DNA of 64,000 nucleotides from Brevundimonas viscosa (GTDB lineage: Bacteria; Pseudomonadota; Alphaproteobacteria; Caulobacterales; Caulobacteraceae), in the NCBI RefSeq assembly GCF_900116065.1, contig NZ_FOZV01000006.1, forward strand, positions 106,535 through 170,534. The letters are read 5' to 3'. Positions 8,413-16,265 of the stretch are shown piece by piece. How positions within the stretch are numbered: position 1 is the stretch's first letter; every line of letters begins with the position of its first letter. A program made the position numbers and the translations under genes. The notes under the pieces were generated by a model. The model searched no databases. It saw nothing but the letters and a program-made list of their open reading frames with translations, and had not been told where the DNA came from.

Positions 8413-9039
8413 ATGCTGCCGCCCGGTGAGCCGAAGTTCCGTCGTCGACCCGCCGACCGCCCGGCCGAGATCCTCGCCGCGGCGCTGGAGGTGTTCGCCG
8501 CGCGCGGCTTCCAGGCGGCCCGGCTGGAGGAGGTGGCAAAGCGCGCCGGCGTCTCGAAGGGCGCGCTCTACCTCTATTTCGAGACCAAGGCCGACCTGTT
8601 CCGGGCGGTGGTCACCGACGCGGTGTCGCCGAACATCGAGCGGGTGAAGGCGGTGGCGACGGCCGACCTGCCGCTGGAGCAGGTGGTGCGCATGGCGCTG
8701 CCGATGCTGGCGCGGCAGGTGGTCGGCGACCGGCGCATCACCGGCGTGGTCAAGCTGGTCATCGCCGAGAGCCGCAACCATCCGGAACTGGCGAGCATCT
8801 GGCGCGAGGCGGTGGTCGAGCCGGGGGTGCAGTTGATCAGCGGGCTGATCGCGGCGGCCCAGGCGCGCGGCGAGGTGCGGCCGGGCGACCCGCGGCTGTT
8901 CGCCTTCGGCCTGATGGGGCCGATGGTGCTGTCGATGGTGTGGCGCGAGACCTTCGAGCCGGTCGGGGCGGAGCCGATCGACGTGGTCGCGCTGGCGGAG
9001 CAGCATGTCGAAACGGTGCTGAGGGGGATGCGGCCATGA
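8413..9039 (+). CDS. TetR/AcrR family transcriptional regulator
   Basis: A 208-aa repressor. An N-terminal helix-turn-helix spans about residues 18-62 (ILAAALEVFAARGFQAARLEEVAKRAGVSKGALYLYFETKADLF), and the ligand-binding C-terminal domain includes RRITGVVKLVIAESRNHPEL, seen in TetR_C proteins next to HlyD/ABC exporters. It is the first gene of the cassette, overlapping the HlyD gene by 4 bp (ATGA). The dyad at 8382-8399 is the evident autoregulatory site. The ligand is unknown. Confidence 0.92.
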   Translation: MLPPGEPKFRRRPADRPAEILAAALEVFAARGFQAARLEEVAKRAGVSKGALYLYFETKADLFRAVVTDAVSPNIERVKAVATADLPLEQVVRMALPMLARQVVGDRRITGVVKLVIAESRNHPELASIWREAVVEPGVQLISGLIAAAQARGEVRPGDPRLFAFGLMGPMVLSMVWRETFEPVGAEPIDVVALAEQHVETVLRGMRP

Positions 9040-10013
9040 AGCGTCTGCGGCCGGTGCTGGTGATCGTGGGGGTGGCGGTTTTCGGCTCGATCATGTGGGC
9101 GCTGATCGCCCGCGACGGCGGGCCGCGGGTGCTGACCGGCTACATCGAGGGCGAGCGGGTTTATCTGGCCGCCCCGGTCTCGGGGGCGGTGGCTGAGCTC
9201 TACGTGCGCGAGGGCGAGCGGGTGGCGGCGGGCGGTCGCACCTTCCTGATCGATCCGGCGGTGCAGCGGGCCCAGGCGGGCAGCGCGGCGGCGGCGGTGG
9301 GCGCGGCCGAGGCGCGGGTCGAGGACTTGAGGAAGGGCCAGCGGGCCGAGGAGCTGTCGGTGTTCGACGCCGAGCTGGCGGCGGCCGAGGCGGCCGAGCG
9401 TCAGGCCGAGGCGGAGTATGGCCGCATCGAGCCGCTGGTGCGGCAGGGCATCTACGCCCCGGCGCGGCTGGACCAGGTGCGGTCGGCCCGCGACGCGGCG
9501 CGCGCGCAGACGGCGGCGGTGCGCAGGCGGCGCGAGGTGGCGACGCTGGGCGCGCGGCGCGACGCGGTGGCGGCGGCCCAGCGGCAGGCCGAGCAGGCGG
9601 CCGGCGGGCTGGAAGAGGCGCGGGTCCGGCTGGGCCAGCTGGCGCCGGCGGCGCCGGCGGCGGCGCGGGTCGAGGAGATTTTCTTCCGGCCGGGCGAATG
9701 GGCGGCGGCCAACCAGCCGGTGCTGGCCCTGCTGCCGGACAGCGAGGTCAAGCTGGTGTTCTTCGTCCCCCAGGCGGAGATGGCGTTGTACCGGCCCGGC
9801 CAGACGGTGCGCTTCGGGTGCGACGGCTGCGCCGGCGAGGGACGGGCGCGGATCGCCTGGGTCAGCCCGCGGCCGGAGTTCACCCCGCCGGTGCTGTACA
9901 GCCGGGGCAGCCGCGACCGTCTGGTCTACCGTATCGAGGCGCGGCCCGAGGGCGCGGCGACGCTGAACCCGGGCCTTCCGGTCGACGTGATCCCGCTGGA
10001 GGCGGGGGAGTAG
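9036..10013 (+). CDS. HlyD family secretion protein (periplasmic adaptor)
   Basis: A 325-aa membrane-fusion protein that would link the inner-membrane ABC exporter to an outer-membrane channel. An N-terminal signal anchor (about residues 5-25) is followed by a biotinyl-lipoyl-like half (YIEGERVYLAAPVSGAVAELYVREGERV), an Ala/Glu/Arg-rich coiled-coil hairpin (about 80-210) and a beta-barrel region (VEEIFFRPGEWAAANQPVLALLPD). It resembles the YbhG/YhiI group. The ATG overlaps the tetR stop, and the next gene begins directly after its stop codon. No TolC homologue is encoded nearby. Confidence 0.9.
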   Translation: MKRLRPVLVIVGVAVFGSIMWALIARDGGPRVLTGYIEGERVYLAAPVSGAVAELYVREGERVAAGGRTFLIDPAVQRAQAGSAAAAVGAAEARVEDLRKGQRAEELSVFDAELAAAEAAERQAEAEYGRIEPLVRQGIYAPARLDQVRSARDAARAQTAAVRRRREVATLGARRDAVAAAQRQAEQAAGGLEEARVRLGQLAPAAPAAARVEEIFFRPGEWAAANQPVLALLPDSEVKLVFFVPQAEMALYRPGQTVRFGCDGCAGEGRARIAWVSPRPEFTPPVLYSRGSRDRLVYRIEARPEGAATLNPGLPVDVIPLEAGE

Positions 10014-11009
10014 ATGGCGGCCCCCGGGCCAGCGCCGCGTCGGGTCGAGAAGGCGGAGCCCTCTGACCGCGGCGCCCACGAAAAGGTCATCGACGTCCGC
10101 GGGCTGAACAAGTCGTTCGGCGCCCTGCACGCGGTGAAGGACTTCGGCATCGTGGTGGAGCGCGGGCGCATCTGCGGCTTCCTGGGGCCCAACGGCGCGG
10201 GGAAGACGACGACGCTGCGCATGCTGTTCGGGCTTCTGCGGCCCGACAGCGGCGAGGGCACGGTGCTGGGCTTCGACGTGCTGAAGGACTCGCGCGAGAT
10301 CAAGCGGCGGGTCGGCTACATGACGCAGCGGTTCTCGCTCTACGAGGACCTGTCGATCGAGCAGAACCTGACCTTCACCGCCCGGGTGCACGAGCTGGAC
10401 CGGCGGCGCGAGCGGGTGCAGGCGGCGCTGGACGGGCTGGGGCTGACGGCGCGGCGGGCGCAACTGGCCGGCACGCTGTCGGGCGGCTGGAAGCAGCGGC
10501 TGGCGCTGGCGGCGGCGACCCTGCACGGGCCCGAGCTGCTGCTGCTGGACGAGCCGACGGCGGGGGTCGACCCGGAGGCGCGGCGCACCTTCTGGGACGA
10601 GATCCACGGCCTGGCGGCCAGGGGCATGACCGTGCTGGTCTCGACCCACTACATGGACGAGGCCGAGCGCTGTCACGAGATCGCCTACATCGCCGGCGGA
10701 CGGACCCTGGCGCGCGGCACGGCGGACGAGGTGATCGACGCCTCCGGCCTGGTCACCTTCCACGCCGAGGGGCCGGGCGCGGACCGGCTGGCGCGCGAAC
10801 TGCGCGGGACGCCGGGCGTGGAGATGGCGGCGCCGTTCGGCACGGTGCTGCACGTGTCCGGCCGGGATCGGGCGGCGCTGGAGGCCGCCATCGCGCCTTA
10901 CCGCAAGTCGCCGCTGGTCTGGAGCGAGACCCGGCCGACGCTGGAGGACGTGTTCATCCAGCTGATCCACGACCGTGAGGCGGCGAAAGCCAAGGCGGAG
11001 GCGGCCTGA
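10014..11009 (+). CDS. ABC transporter ATP-binding protein
   Basis: A 331-aa ATPase of a drug-export type ABC system. It has Walker A GPNGAGKTTT (about 61-70), a Q-loop region MTQRFSLYEDL, signature LSGGWKQRL (W in place of the usual Q) and Walker B LLLLDEPTAGVD, followed by the H-loop STHYMDEAERC. The extra N-terminal stretch (residues 1-24, Pro/Arg-rich) is not part of the nucleotide-binding domain, so a later start is possible. It forms an operon with the HlyD adaptor and the ABC-2 permease, and its stop overlaps the permease start by 1 bp. Confidence 0.93.
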   Translation: MAAPGPAPRRVEKAEPSDRGAHEKVIDVRGLNKSFGALHAVKDFGIVVERGRICGFLGPNGAGKTTTLRMLFGLLRPDSGEGTVLGFDVLKDSREIKRRVGYMTQRFSLYEDLSIEQNLTFTARVHELDRRRERVQAALDGLGLTARRAQLAGTLSGGWKQRLALAAATLHGPELLLLDEPTAGVDPEARRTFWDEIHGLAARGMTVLVSTHYMDEAERCHEIAYIAGGRTLARGTADEVIDASGLVTFHAEGPGADRLARELRGTPGVEMAAPFGTVLHVSGRDRAALEAAIAPYRKSPLVWSETRPTLEDVFIQLIHDREAAKAKAEAA

Positions 11010-12136
11010 TGATCTCGCTGACCCGGACCTGGGCGGTGATGGCCAAGGAGTTCGTGCAGCTGACGCGCGACCGGCTGACCTACGCCATGATCCTGGCCAT
11101 GCCGATCGTGCAGCTGCTGCTGTTCGGCTACGCCATCAACGATGACCCGCGGAACCTGCCGACCGCGGTGCTGGTGCAGGACCAGGGCGGCTTCTCGCGC
11201 TCGGTCCTGACCGCGCTGGACAACAGCGGCTATTTCGAGGTCACGCGGGTGGCGCGCAGCACCGCCGAACTGGACCGGGCGCTGGAGCGGGGCGAGGCGC
11301 AGTTCGCGGTGATCATCCCGGCCGACTTCACCCGGCGGGTGGTGCGCGGCGAGGGGGCGCAGATCCTGGTCGAGGCCGACGCCTCGGATCCGTCGGCGAC
11401 CTCGGGCGCGGTGGCGGCCCTGCTGCAGCTGCCGCAGCAGGCGCTGGCCCGCGAGCTGGCGGGGCCCTTGGCGACCCGGGCGTCGGGTCCGCCGCCGTTC
11501 GAGGTCGTGGTTCACCGGCGCTACAATCCGGAGGCGATCACCGCCTACAACATCGTGCCCGGCCTGCTGGGCGTGATCCTGTCGATGACGCTGGTGATGA
11601 TGACCTCGCTGGGCATGGCGCGGGAGCGCGAGCGGGGCACGATGGAGAGCCTGCTGGCCACGCCGGTGCTGCCGATCGAGGTCATGGTCGGCAAGCTGAC
11701 GCCCTATGTGCTGGTCGGGCTGGTGCAGGCCGTGCTGATCCTGGTGCTGGCGCGGGTCCTGTTCGCGGCGCCGATGAGCGGCGGCTGGCTGGCGCTGGGG
11801 GCGGGGCTGATGCTGTTCATCGTCGGTTCGCTGGCGCTGGGGTTCCTGATCTCGACGTTGGCGAAGACGCAGCTGCAGGCCATGCAGATGAGCGTCTTCT
11901 ACATGTTGCCGTCGATCCTGCTGTCCGGCTTCATGTTCCCGTTCCGCGGCATGCCCGACTGGGCGCAGTGGCTGGGGCTGGCGATCCCCGTGACCCACGT
12001 CCTCAGGGTGGTGCGCGGATCGGTGCTCAAGGGCGTGGGCCTGGAGAACGCGGGACCCAGCCTGCTGGCGCTGCTGCTGTTCGTGCTGGTCGTGGGGACA
12101 CTGGCGATGCTGAGGTACCGGACGACCCTGGACTGA
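11009..12136 (+). CDS. ABC-2 type transporter permease
   Basis: A 375-aa membrane subunit of the YhhJ/YbhS type: one N-terminal transmembrane helix (about 21-43, LTYAMILAMPIVQLLLFGYAI), a large periplasmic domain (about 45-175) and five C-terminal helices starting at NIVPGLLGVILSMTLVMM, with the cytoplasmic RERERGTMESLLATPV motif characteristic of ABC-2 permeases. Only one permease is encoded, so the transporter would be a homodimer, or a second permease lies elsewhere. It is the last gene of the TetR-controlled cassette. The substrate is unknown. Confidence 0.93.
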   Translation: MISLTRTWAVMAKEFVQLTRDRLTYAMILAMPIVQLLLFGYAINDDPRNLPTAVLVQDQGGFSRSVLTALDNSGYFEVTRVARSTAELDRALERGEAQFAVIIPADFTRRVVRGEGAQILVEADASDPSATSGAVAALLQLPQQALARELAGPLATRASGPPPFEVVVHRRYNPEAITAYNIVPGLLGVILSMTLVMMTSLGMARERERGTMESLLATPVLPIEVMVGKLTPYVLVGLVQAVLILVLARVLFAAPMSGGWLALGAGLMLFIVGSLALGFLISTLAKTQLQAMQMSVFYMLPSILLSGFMFPFRGMPDWAQWLGLAIPVTHVLRVVRGSVLKGVGLENAGPSLLALLLFVLVVGTLAMLRYRTTLD

Positions 12137-12143
12137 ACGCGCA

Positions 12144-12163
12144 CCCTCTCCCGGCGGGAGAGG
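12144..12163. terminator. hairpin between convergent genes
   Basis: CCTCTCCCG-GCGGGAGAGG between the stops of the permease and ohr genes. It lacks a T-run, so termination is inferred from position. It resembles the first arm of the dispersed repeat at 6709. Confidence 0.4.
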
Positions 12164-12170
12164 AACTGCG

Positions 12171-12599
12171 TCAGGCGGCGCTCAACCGGACGTCCACGTT
12201 GTTGCGCGTGGCGTTGGAGTAGGGGCAGACGGCGTGGGCCTTCTGAATCAGGTCGTCGATGACCGCCTGGTCGAGGCCGTGGTCGACGACCTCCAGCTCA
12301 ATGTCGAGGTTGAAGCCCTCGCCGCGGGTGTTCTTGCCGAAGCCGACGGTCGACCGGACCCTGGTGTCCGGGCCGACGGGCGTGCCCGCCTTGCCGGCGA
12401 CGAGGCGCAGCGCGCCGAGGTAGCAGGCGGCGTAGCCGGCGGCGAACAGCTGCTCGGGATTGGTCCCGTCGCCGCCCTTGCCGCCCATTTCGGTCGGCGT
12501 GGACAGGCGGACGTCGACCTTGCCGTCGTCGGTGGCGGCGCGGCCGTCTTCGCGGCCGCCGCCGCTGGCCGTGGCGTGGGCTCGGTACAGGACTTCCAT
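12171..12599 (-). CDS. ohr: organic hydroperoxide resistance protein (Ohr)
   Basis: A 142-aa OsmC/Ohr-family thiol peroxidase that reduces organic hydroperoxides. Both catalytic cysteines are in place: C59 (AAGYAACYLGAL) and C125 (AHAVCPYSNATR). The EQLFAAGYAACYLGA and CPYSNATRNN motifs distinguish Ohr from OsmC. The start at 12599 is preceded by the strong site AAAGGAGAC; the longer open frame covers the J-domain gene on the same strand in another frame. No OhrR regulator is adjacent. Confidence 0.94.
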   Translation of the reverse strand: MEVLYRAHATASGGGREDGRAATDDGKVDVRLSTPTEMGGKGGDGTNPEQLFAAGYAACYLGALRLVAGKAGTPVGPDTRVRSTVGFGKNTRGEGFNLDIELEVVDHGLDQAVIDDLIQKAHAVCPYSNATRNNVDVRLSAA

Positions 12600-12652
12600 G
12601 GCGGGTCTCCTTTGATCGGGGCCCCCTGAGGTAGGCGTCCCCGGGAGGGACG

Positions 12653-13324
12653 CTAGGCCAGACCCGACTTCTTCAGCGTCTTGTAGGCCTTGATGACCCG
12701 CTGCAGCTTGGCTTCGGCGCCGCGGTCGCCCTTGTTCAGATCGGGGTGGAAGCGCTTGAGCAGCTCGTGGTAGCGGGCCTTGATCGCCTTCCTGTCGGTG
12801 CGGACGTCGAGGTCGAGGTCGGCGAGGGCGGCGCGCTCGAGACGGCCGATGCGCAGGTCGTCCTGGCCCTCCGGCGCCGCCTGTTCGCGCGTGCGGCGGC
12901 CGAACAGGCCGAAGCTGTCGCGCCAGTTGCCGGCGCCCTGGGTGTTGGCCGTGCCCATCTTGGCGGCGAAGGCGGCGGCCTCGCGGCTGAACTTGCCGGC
13001 CTTCATCTCCCACGTCGGGCGGCCGCCGGTCATGGCCTCGTTCTCCTGGGCGGCGCGGATCTCTCCCTCGCTCATCCCGGCGTAGAAGTTCCAGCCCTTG
13101 TTGTACTCGGCGGCGTGGCCCTGGCAGAAGTCGTAGAAGTCGTGCAGCCGCTCGCGCGACTTCGGCGCCTTCGCCGTGGCGGGACGGCTGCAGTCGGGCC
13201 ACTGGCAGGCCTTCTCCCCCGGCTTGAGACCGAGCACGTCGGCGGCCGCGGCCTCCTCTTCCGGGCGCGGCGGCTTGACGCGCATATCCCTGAATCGCGG
13301 CTTGTATTGAAAGGCGGACGACAT
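12653..13324 (-). CDS. J-domain (DnaJ-like) co-chaperone
   Basis: A 223-aa protein. Residues 1-160 form a family-specific region (FRDMRVKPPRPEEEAAAADVLGL, CQWPDCSRPATAKAPKSRERLHDFYDFCQGHAAEYNKGWNFYAGMS), with Cys residues that could bind metal. The C-terminal 55 residues are a J-domain with an intact HPD at 193-195 (KRFHPDLNKGD), which would stimulate an Hsp70. This is the alphaproteobacterial protein normally found beside bolA and cobS. It is divergent from bolA with 45 bp between starts. The start at 13324 is chosen for its family-typical N-terminus. Confidence 0.87.
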   Translation of the reverse strand: MSSAFQYKPRFRDMRVKPPRPEEEAAAADVLGLKPGEKACQWPDCSRPATAKAPKSRERLHDFYDFCQGHAAEYNKGWNFYAGMSEGEIRAAQENEAMTGGRPTWEMKAGKFSREAAAFAAKMGTANTQGAGNWRDSFGLFGRRTREQAAPEGQDDLRIGRLERAALADLDLDVRTDRKAIKARYHELLKRFHPDLNKGDRGAEAKLQRVIKAYKTLKKSGLA

Positions 13325-13369
13325 CCCCCGAAGTGTAGGGCTGAATTGGTCTGCAACAAGGAGCCGCCC

Positions 13370-13672
13370 GTGACCGAGGGTCCGATCGCACGGAAAATCC
13401 GTGAAAAACTCATCGCCGGCCTGAATCCGGAGCGGCTGGAGGTCGAGGACGACAGCGCCCGCCACGCCGGTCATCATCACGAAGGGGGCATCGACGGCCG
13501 CGCCGGCGGCGAGAGCCACCTCAACCTGACCGTCGTCGCCGCGGCTTTCGAGGGGCAGGGGCGGGTGCAACGGCAGCGTGCGGTGACCGACCTGTTGCGC
13601 GAGGAACTGGCGGGCCCGGTGCACGCCCTGTCGATTCGCGCGCTGACGCCCGCGGAGGCCGATCAGGCCTGA
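13370..13672 (+). CDS. bolA: BolA family protein
   Basis: A 100-aa BolA-like protein, probably a partner of monothiol glutaredoxins in iron-sulfur handling. Conserved blocks are IREKLIAGLNPERLEVEDDSARHAGH with the invariant His, GGESHLNLTVVAAAFEGQ and RQRAVTDLLREELAGPVHALSIRALTP. The start is a GTG at 13370, preceded by AAGGAG at 13358-13363; no ATG fits. It is divergent from the J-domain gene, the usual arrangement in alphaproteobacteria. Confidence 0.93.
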   Translation: MTEGPIARKIREKLIAGLNPERLEVEDDSARHAGHHHEGGIDGRAGGESHLNLTVVAAAFEGQGRVQRQRAVTDLLREELAGPVHALSIRALTPAEADQA

Positions 13673-13760
13673 CGACGTCCGGGGAGACAAACCACCGTTC
13701 ACCTCGTCTTAGAACCTTCGCCCTAGCGTTCCGGCGGGCTGAACCGGGGGGACGCGCGCG

Positions 13761-15578
13761 ATGGTGGAATCGGACGGCATCGGCAAGGCTGCGGGCGACC
13801 CCGACGCGGGAGAAGCCGCCCAGGCGCTGCGCGCGATCCTCCAGACCCAGTATCTCCGCTATGTGATCATCGCCAGCTGGGCCCTGGGCCTGCTCGCGAC
13901 CGTCGGGTGGGCGCCGGCGACGCTATGGTTCATCGGCACCCTCGCCGCCGGCGCGGTCCGGGGCGCGTTCGAGAAGCGCATCAGCCAGCGCGTCGGGACC
14001 GGCTGGGGGCTGATCTTCCCCGCGGTCGCCACCGCCACCACCGCGGCGTGGGCGGCGGCTCCGCTGATCGCCTGGTTCTCGGGCGCCGAGTTCGGCCCGG
14101 CGCTCGCCCTGGCCCTGCTGGTGTCCGGCTATGTGCTGGTGTTCGCCCAGCTGCGCAGCTCGCCGCGTCAGGCGGTGGTGATCTCGTCCCCCTACGGCGT
14201 GGCCGCGGTGATCATCGCCGCCAGCCTGTGGGGCACGCCCCTGTTCTGGCAGTTCCTGGCCATCGTGCCCTTCACCGCCGCCGGCCTGTTCGTGCTGGTG
14301 ATGATGACCATGCTGCGTGAGGAGCGCATCCGCGCCTTCCAGGAACATCAGGCCCATCTGATCGAGGAGCTGGAGGCGGCGCGCGACCGCGCCAACGCGG
14401 CGTCCGACGCGAAATCGAACTTCCTCGGCGTGATCTCGCACGAACTGCGCACGCCGATGAACGGCGTGCTGGGCGCGGCCCAGCTGCTCAACGCGACCCG
14501 GCTTGAACCGACCCAGCGCGAGTATCTGTCGATCATCCGCAACTCGGGCGACAACCTGCTGTCGCTGCTCAACGACATCCTCGACATGACCAAGATCGAG
14601 GCTGGCAAGATGACCTTCGAGGTTGTCGACGTGAACGTGGACGACCTGCACAAGCGGGTCATCGGCCCCTTCCAGGCCCAGGCCGAAGCCAAGGGGCTGA
14701 CCTTCACCACGCGGCTCGAAGGCGAGATTCCCGCAGTGGTGCGCGGCGACCCGCTACGGGTCTGCCAGGTGATCCACAATCTGCTGTCGAACGCCGTCAA
14801 GTTCACCGACGCCGGAGAGATTCTGTACACGGTGCGGGGCGAGCGGCTGGACGAAGGGCGGGTTCGCTTCCATTTCGCGGTCAAGGATTCCGGAGCCGGC
14901 ATCGCCCCCGAGGACCTCGAGCGCCTGTTCCAGCCGTTCACCCAGGTCGACGCCTCGTCGACCCGCCGGTTCGGGGGCACGGGCCTCGGCCTGACCATCT
15001 CCCGCCGCATGGCCAACATCATGGATGGCGACATCACGGTGGAATCCACCCTCGGGGAGGGCTCCACCTTCCTGTTCTCGGTCGAGGCCCCGGTGGTCGA
15101 GTGGGCGCGCCAGGAAGAGGCCCAGCCGATCGTGGCCGAGGTCGCCGGCGGTCAGTCGCTGAGCGTGCTGGTGGTCGAGGACCACCCCGTCAACCGCATG
15201 ATTCTGGAAGCCTGGATGGGGTCCGCCGGCCACGTCTCCGCCACGGCGGAGAACGGCCAGATCGCCCTCGAGGCGGCCGGAGAGCAGCGCTTCGACCTGA
15301 TCGTCATGGACGTGAACATGCCCGTGATGGACGGCCTGACCGCGACCCGGGCGATCCGGGCGGGCGACGGACCGAATGCGGACACGCCGATCGTGGTCCT
15401 GTCGGCCTCGGCGCGCACCGAGGACCACGAGGCCGGCCTCGAGGCGGGCGCCGACGCCTATCTGAACAAGCCGATCGATTTCGCCGCCCTCGCCCTGGTG
15501 ATGAACCGGGTCGGCGCCGGCCGTGCGGCCGTGCGGGCGCTGGTCGACAGCGGCGAGACGGCGGCGGCCGCCGCCTGA
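13761..15578 (+). CDS. membrane hybrid histidine kinase with receiver domain
   Basis: A 605-aa protein. The first about 185 residues hold a set of hydrophobic helices (for example YVIIASWALGLLATVGW and FLAIVPFTAAGLFVLVMM) forming a membrane sensor with no large periplasmic domain. A short coiled coil leads to HisKA with the phosphoryl-accepting H227 (ISHELRTPMNGVLG), then the HATPase with N-box (HNLLSNAVKFTD), G1 (DSGAGI) and G2 (GTGLGL) boxes. A C-terminal REC domain has acidic VVEDH, phospho-acceptor D517 (VMDVNMPVMDG) and the late lysine (NKPID). The signal and the downstream partner are unknown, and no response regulator is adjacent. Confidence 0.94.
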   Translation: MVESDGIGKAAGDPDAGEAAQALRAILQTQYLRYVIIASWALGLLATVGWAPATLWFIGTLAAGAVRGAFEKRISQRVGTGWGLIFPAVATATTAAWAAAPLIAWFSGAEFGPALALALLVSGYVLVFAQLRSSPRQAVVISSPYGVAAVIIAASLWGTPLFWQFLAIVPFTAAGLFVLVMMTMLREERIRAFQEHQAHLIEELEAARDRANAASDAKSNFLGVISHELRTPMNGVLGAAQLLNATRLEPTQREYLSIIRNSGDNLLSLLNDILDMTKIEAGKMTFEVVDVNVDDLHKRVIGPFQAQAEAKGLTFTTRLEGEIPAVVRGDPLRVCQVIHNLLSNAVKFTDAGEILYTVRGERLDEGRVRFHFAVKDSGAGIAPEDLERLFQPFTQVDASSTRRFGGTGLGLTISRRMANIMDGDITVESTLGEGSTFLFSVEAPVVEWARQEEAQPIVAEVAGGQSLSVLVVEDHPVNRMILEAWMGSAGHVSATAENGQIALEAAGEQRFDLIVMDVNMPVMDGLTATRAIRAGDGPNADTPIVVLSASARTEDHEAGLEAGADAYLNKPIDFAALALVMNRVGAGRAAVRALVDSGETAAAAA

Positions 15579-15606
15579 GCAATAAGGTCGGAAAGCGGCG
15601 ACGGTC

Positions 15607-15633
15607 TGAACCGGACCTGACCCGGGCCGTTCA
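15607..15633 (+). promoter_or_regulatory. EcfG-like promoter match or dyad before the RcnB-like gene
   Basis: TGAAC-N16-CGTT, one base from the EcfG consensus, within a symmetric TGAACC-N15-CGTTCA. It lies about 70 nt upstream of the RcnB-like ATG. It could instead be a hairpin ending the histidine-kinase transcript, but there is no T-run. Confidence 0.3.
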
Positions 15634-15704
15634 GACGAGGCTCAAACGCGCCACTCCATGATGCGGACAAGTCGAAATCCTTCGGCCGCATCGGGAGTTA
15701 CACC

Positions 15705-16178
15705 ATGAAGAAGTTCGTCACCGCGGCCGTGGCCGCGACCCTCGCCCTGGGTTCGGTCGGCATGGCCTCGGCCGCCGAGGCGCAATCGCGCGGCGACCGT
15801 TACGAGCAGCGCCAGGACCGCCGCGAGTGGCGTCAGGAGCGTCGGGAAGACCGTCGCGAATGGCGTCAGGACCGCCGCGAGGACCGGCGCGAAGCCCGTC
15901 AGCAGCAGCGCGCCTACGCCCGCTGGCAGCAGGCCCAGCGTCGCTATCACGCCCCGCGCTACTATGCGCCCAGCGGCTACCAGGTCCGCAGCTGGTCGTA
16001 CGGCCAGCAGATGCCCTACGCCTACCGGACCCAGCGCTACGTGATCAACGACTACGGCCGCTACGGCCTCGAGCGTCCGCCGCACGGCTACCAGTACGTC
16101 CGCAGCGGCAACGACGTGGTCCTCGCCGCCGTCGCCGGCGGGCTGATCAGCGCGGTCATCGCCGGTCTGTTCAACTAA
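15705..16178 (+). CDS. RcnB family secreted protein
   Basis: A 157-aa exported protein. A signal peptide (MKKFVTAAVAATLALGSVGMASA, cut near AEAQS) is followed by an extremely Arg/Gln-rich stretch with repeats of DRREWRQ/ERRED (about 30-75). A Tyr-rich middle leads to the RcnB-type block YVINDYGRYGLERPPHGYQYVRSGNDVVL, ending in a hydrophobic Gly/Ala helix (VAGGLISAVIAGLF). RcnB of E. coli is a periplasmic factor in nickel/cobalt homeostasis, but most family members are uncharacterised, and the His/Cys ligands that would support metal binding are few here. A terminator follows. Confidence 0.75.
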   Translation: MKKFVTAAVAATLALGSVGMASAAEAQSRGDRYEQRQDRREWRQERREDRREWRQDRREDRREARQQQRAYARWQQAQRRYHAPRYYAPSGYQVRSWSYGQQMPYAYRTQRYVINDYGRYGLERPPHGYQYVRSGNDVVLAAVAGGLISAVIAGLFN

Positions 16179-16200
16179 CAGGGCGGTCGCGCAGCCGAGA

Positions 16201-16230
16201 CGCCCCGGAAGGAGACTTCCGGGGCGTTTT
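16201..16230 (+). terminator. intrinsic terminator after the RcnB-like gene
   Basis: Perfect stem CGCCCCGGAAG / CTTCCGGGGCG, loop GAGA, followed by TTTT. Confidence 0.88.
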
Positions 16231-16265
16231 CGCGTTTGCTCCGGGCTGTGCCGTGATGAGGTCGG

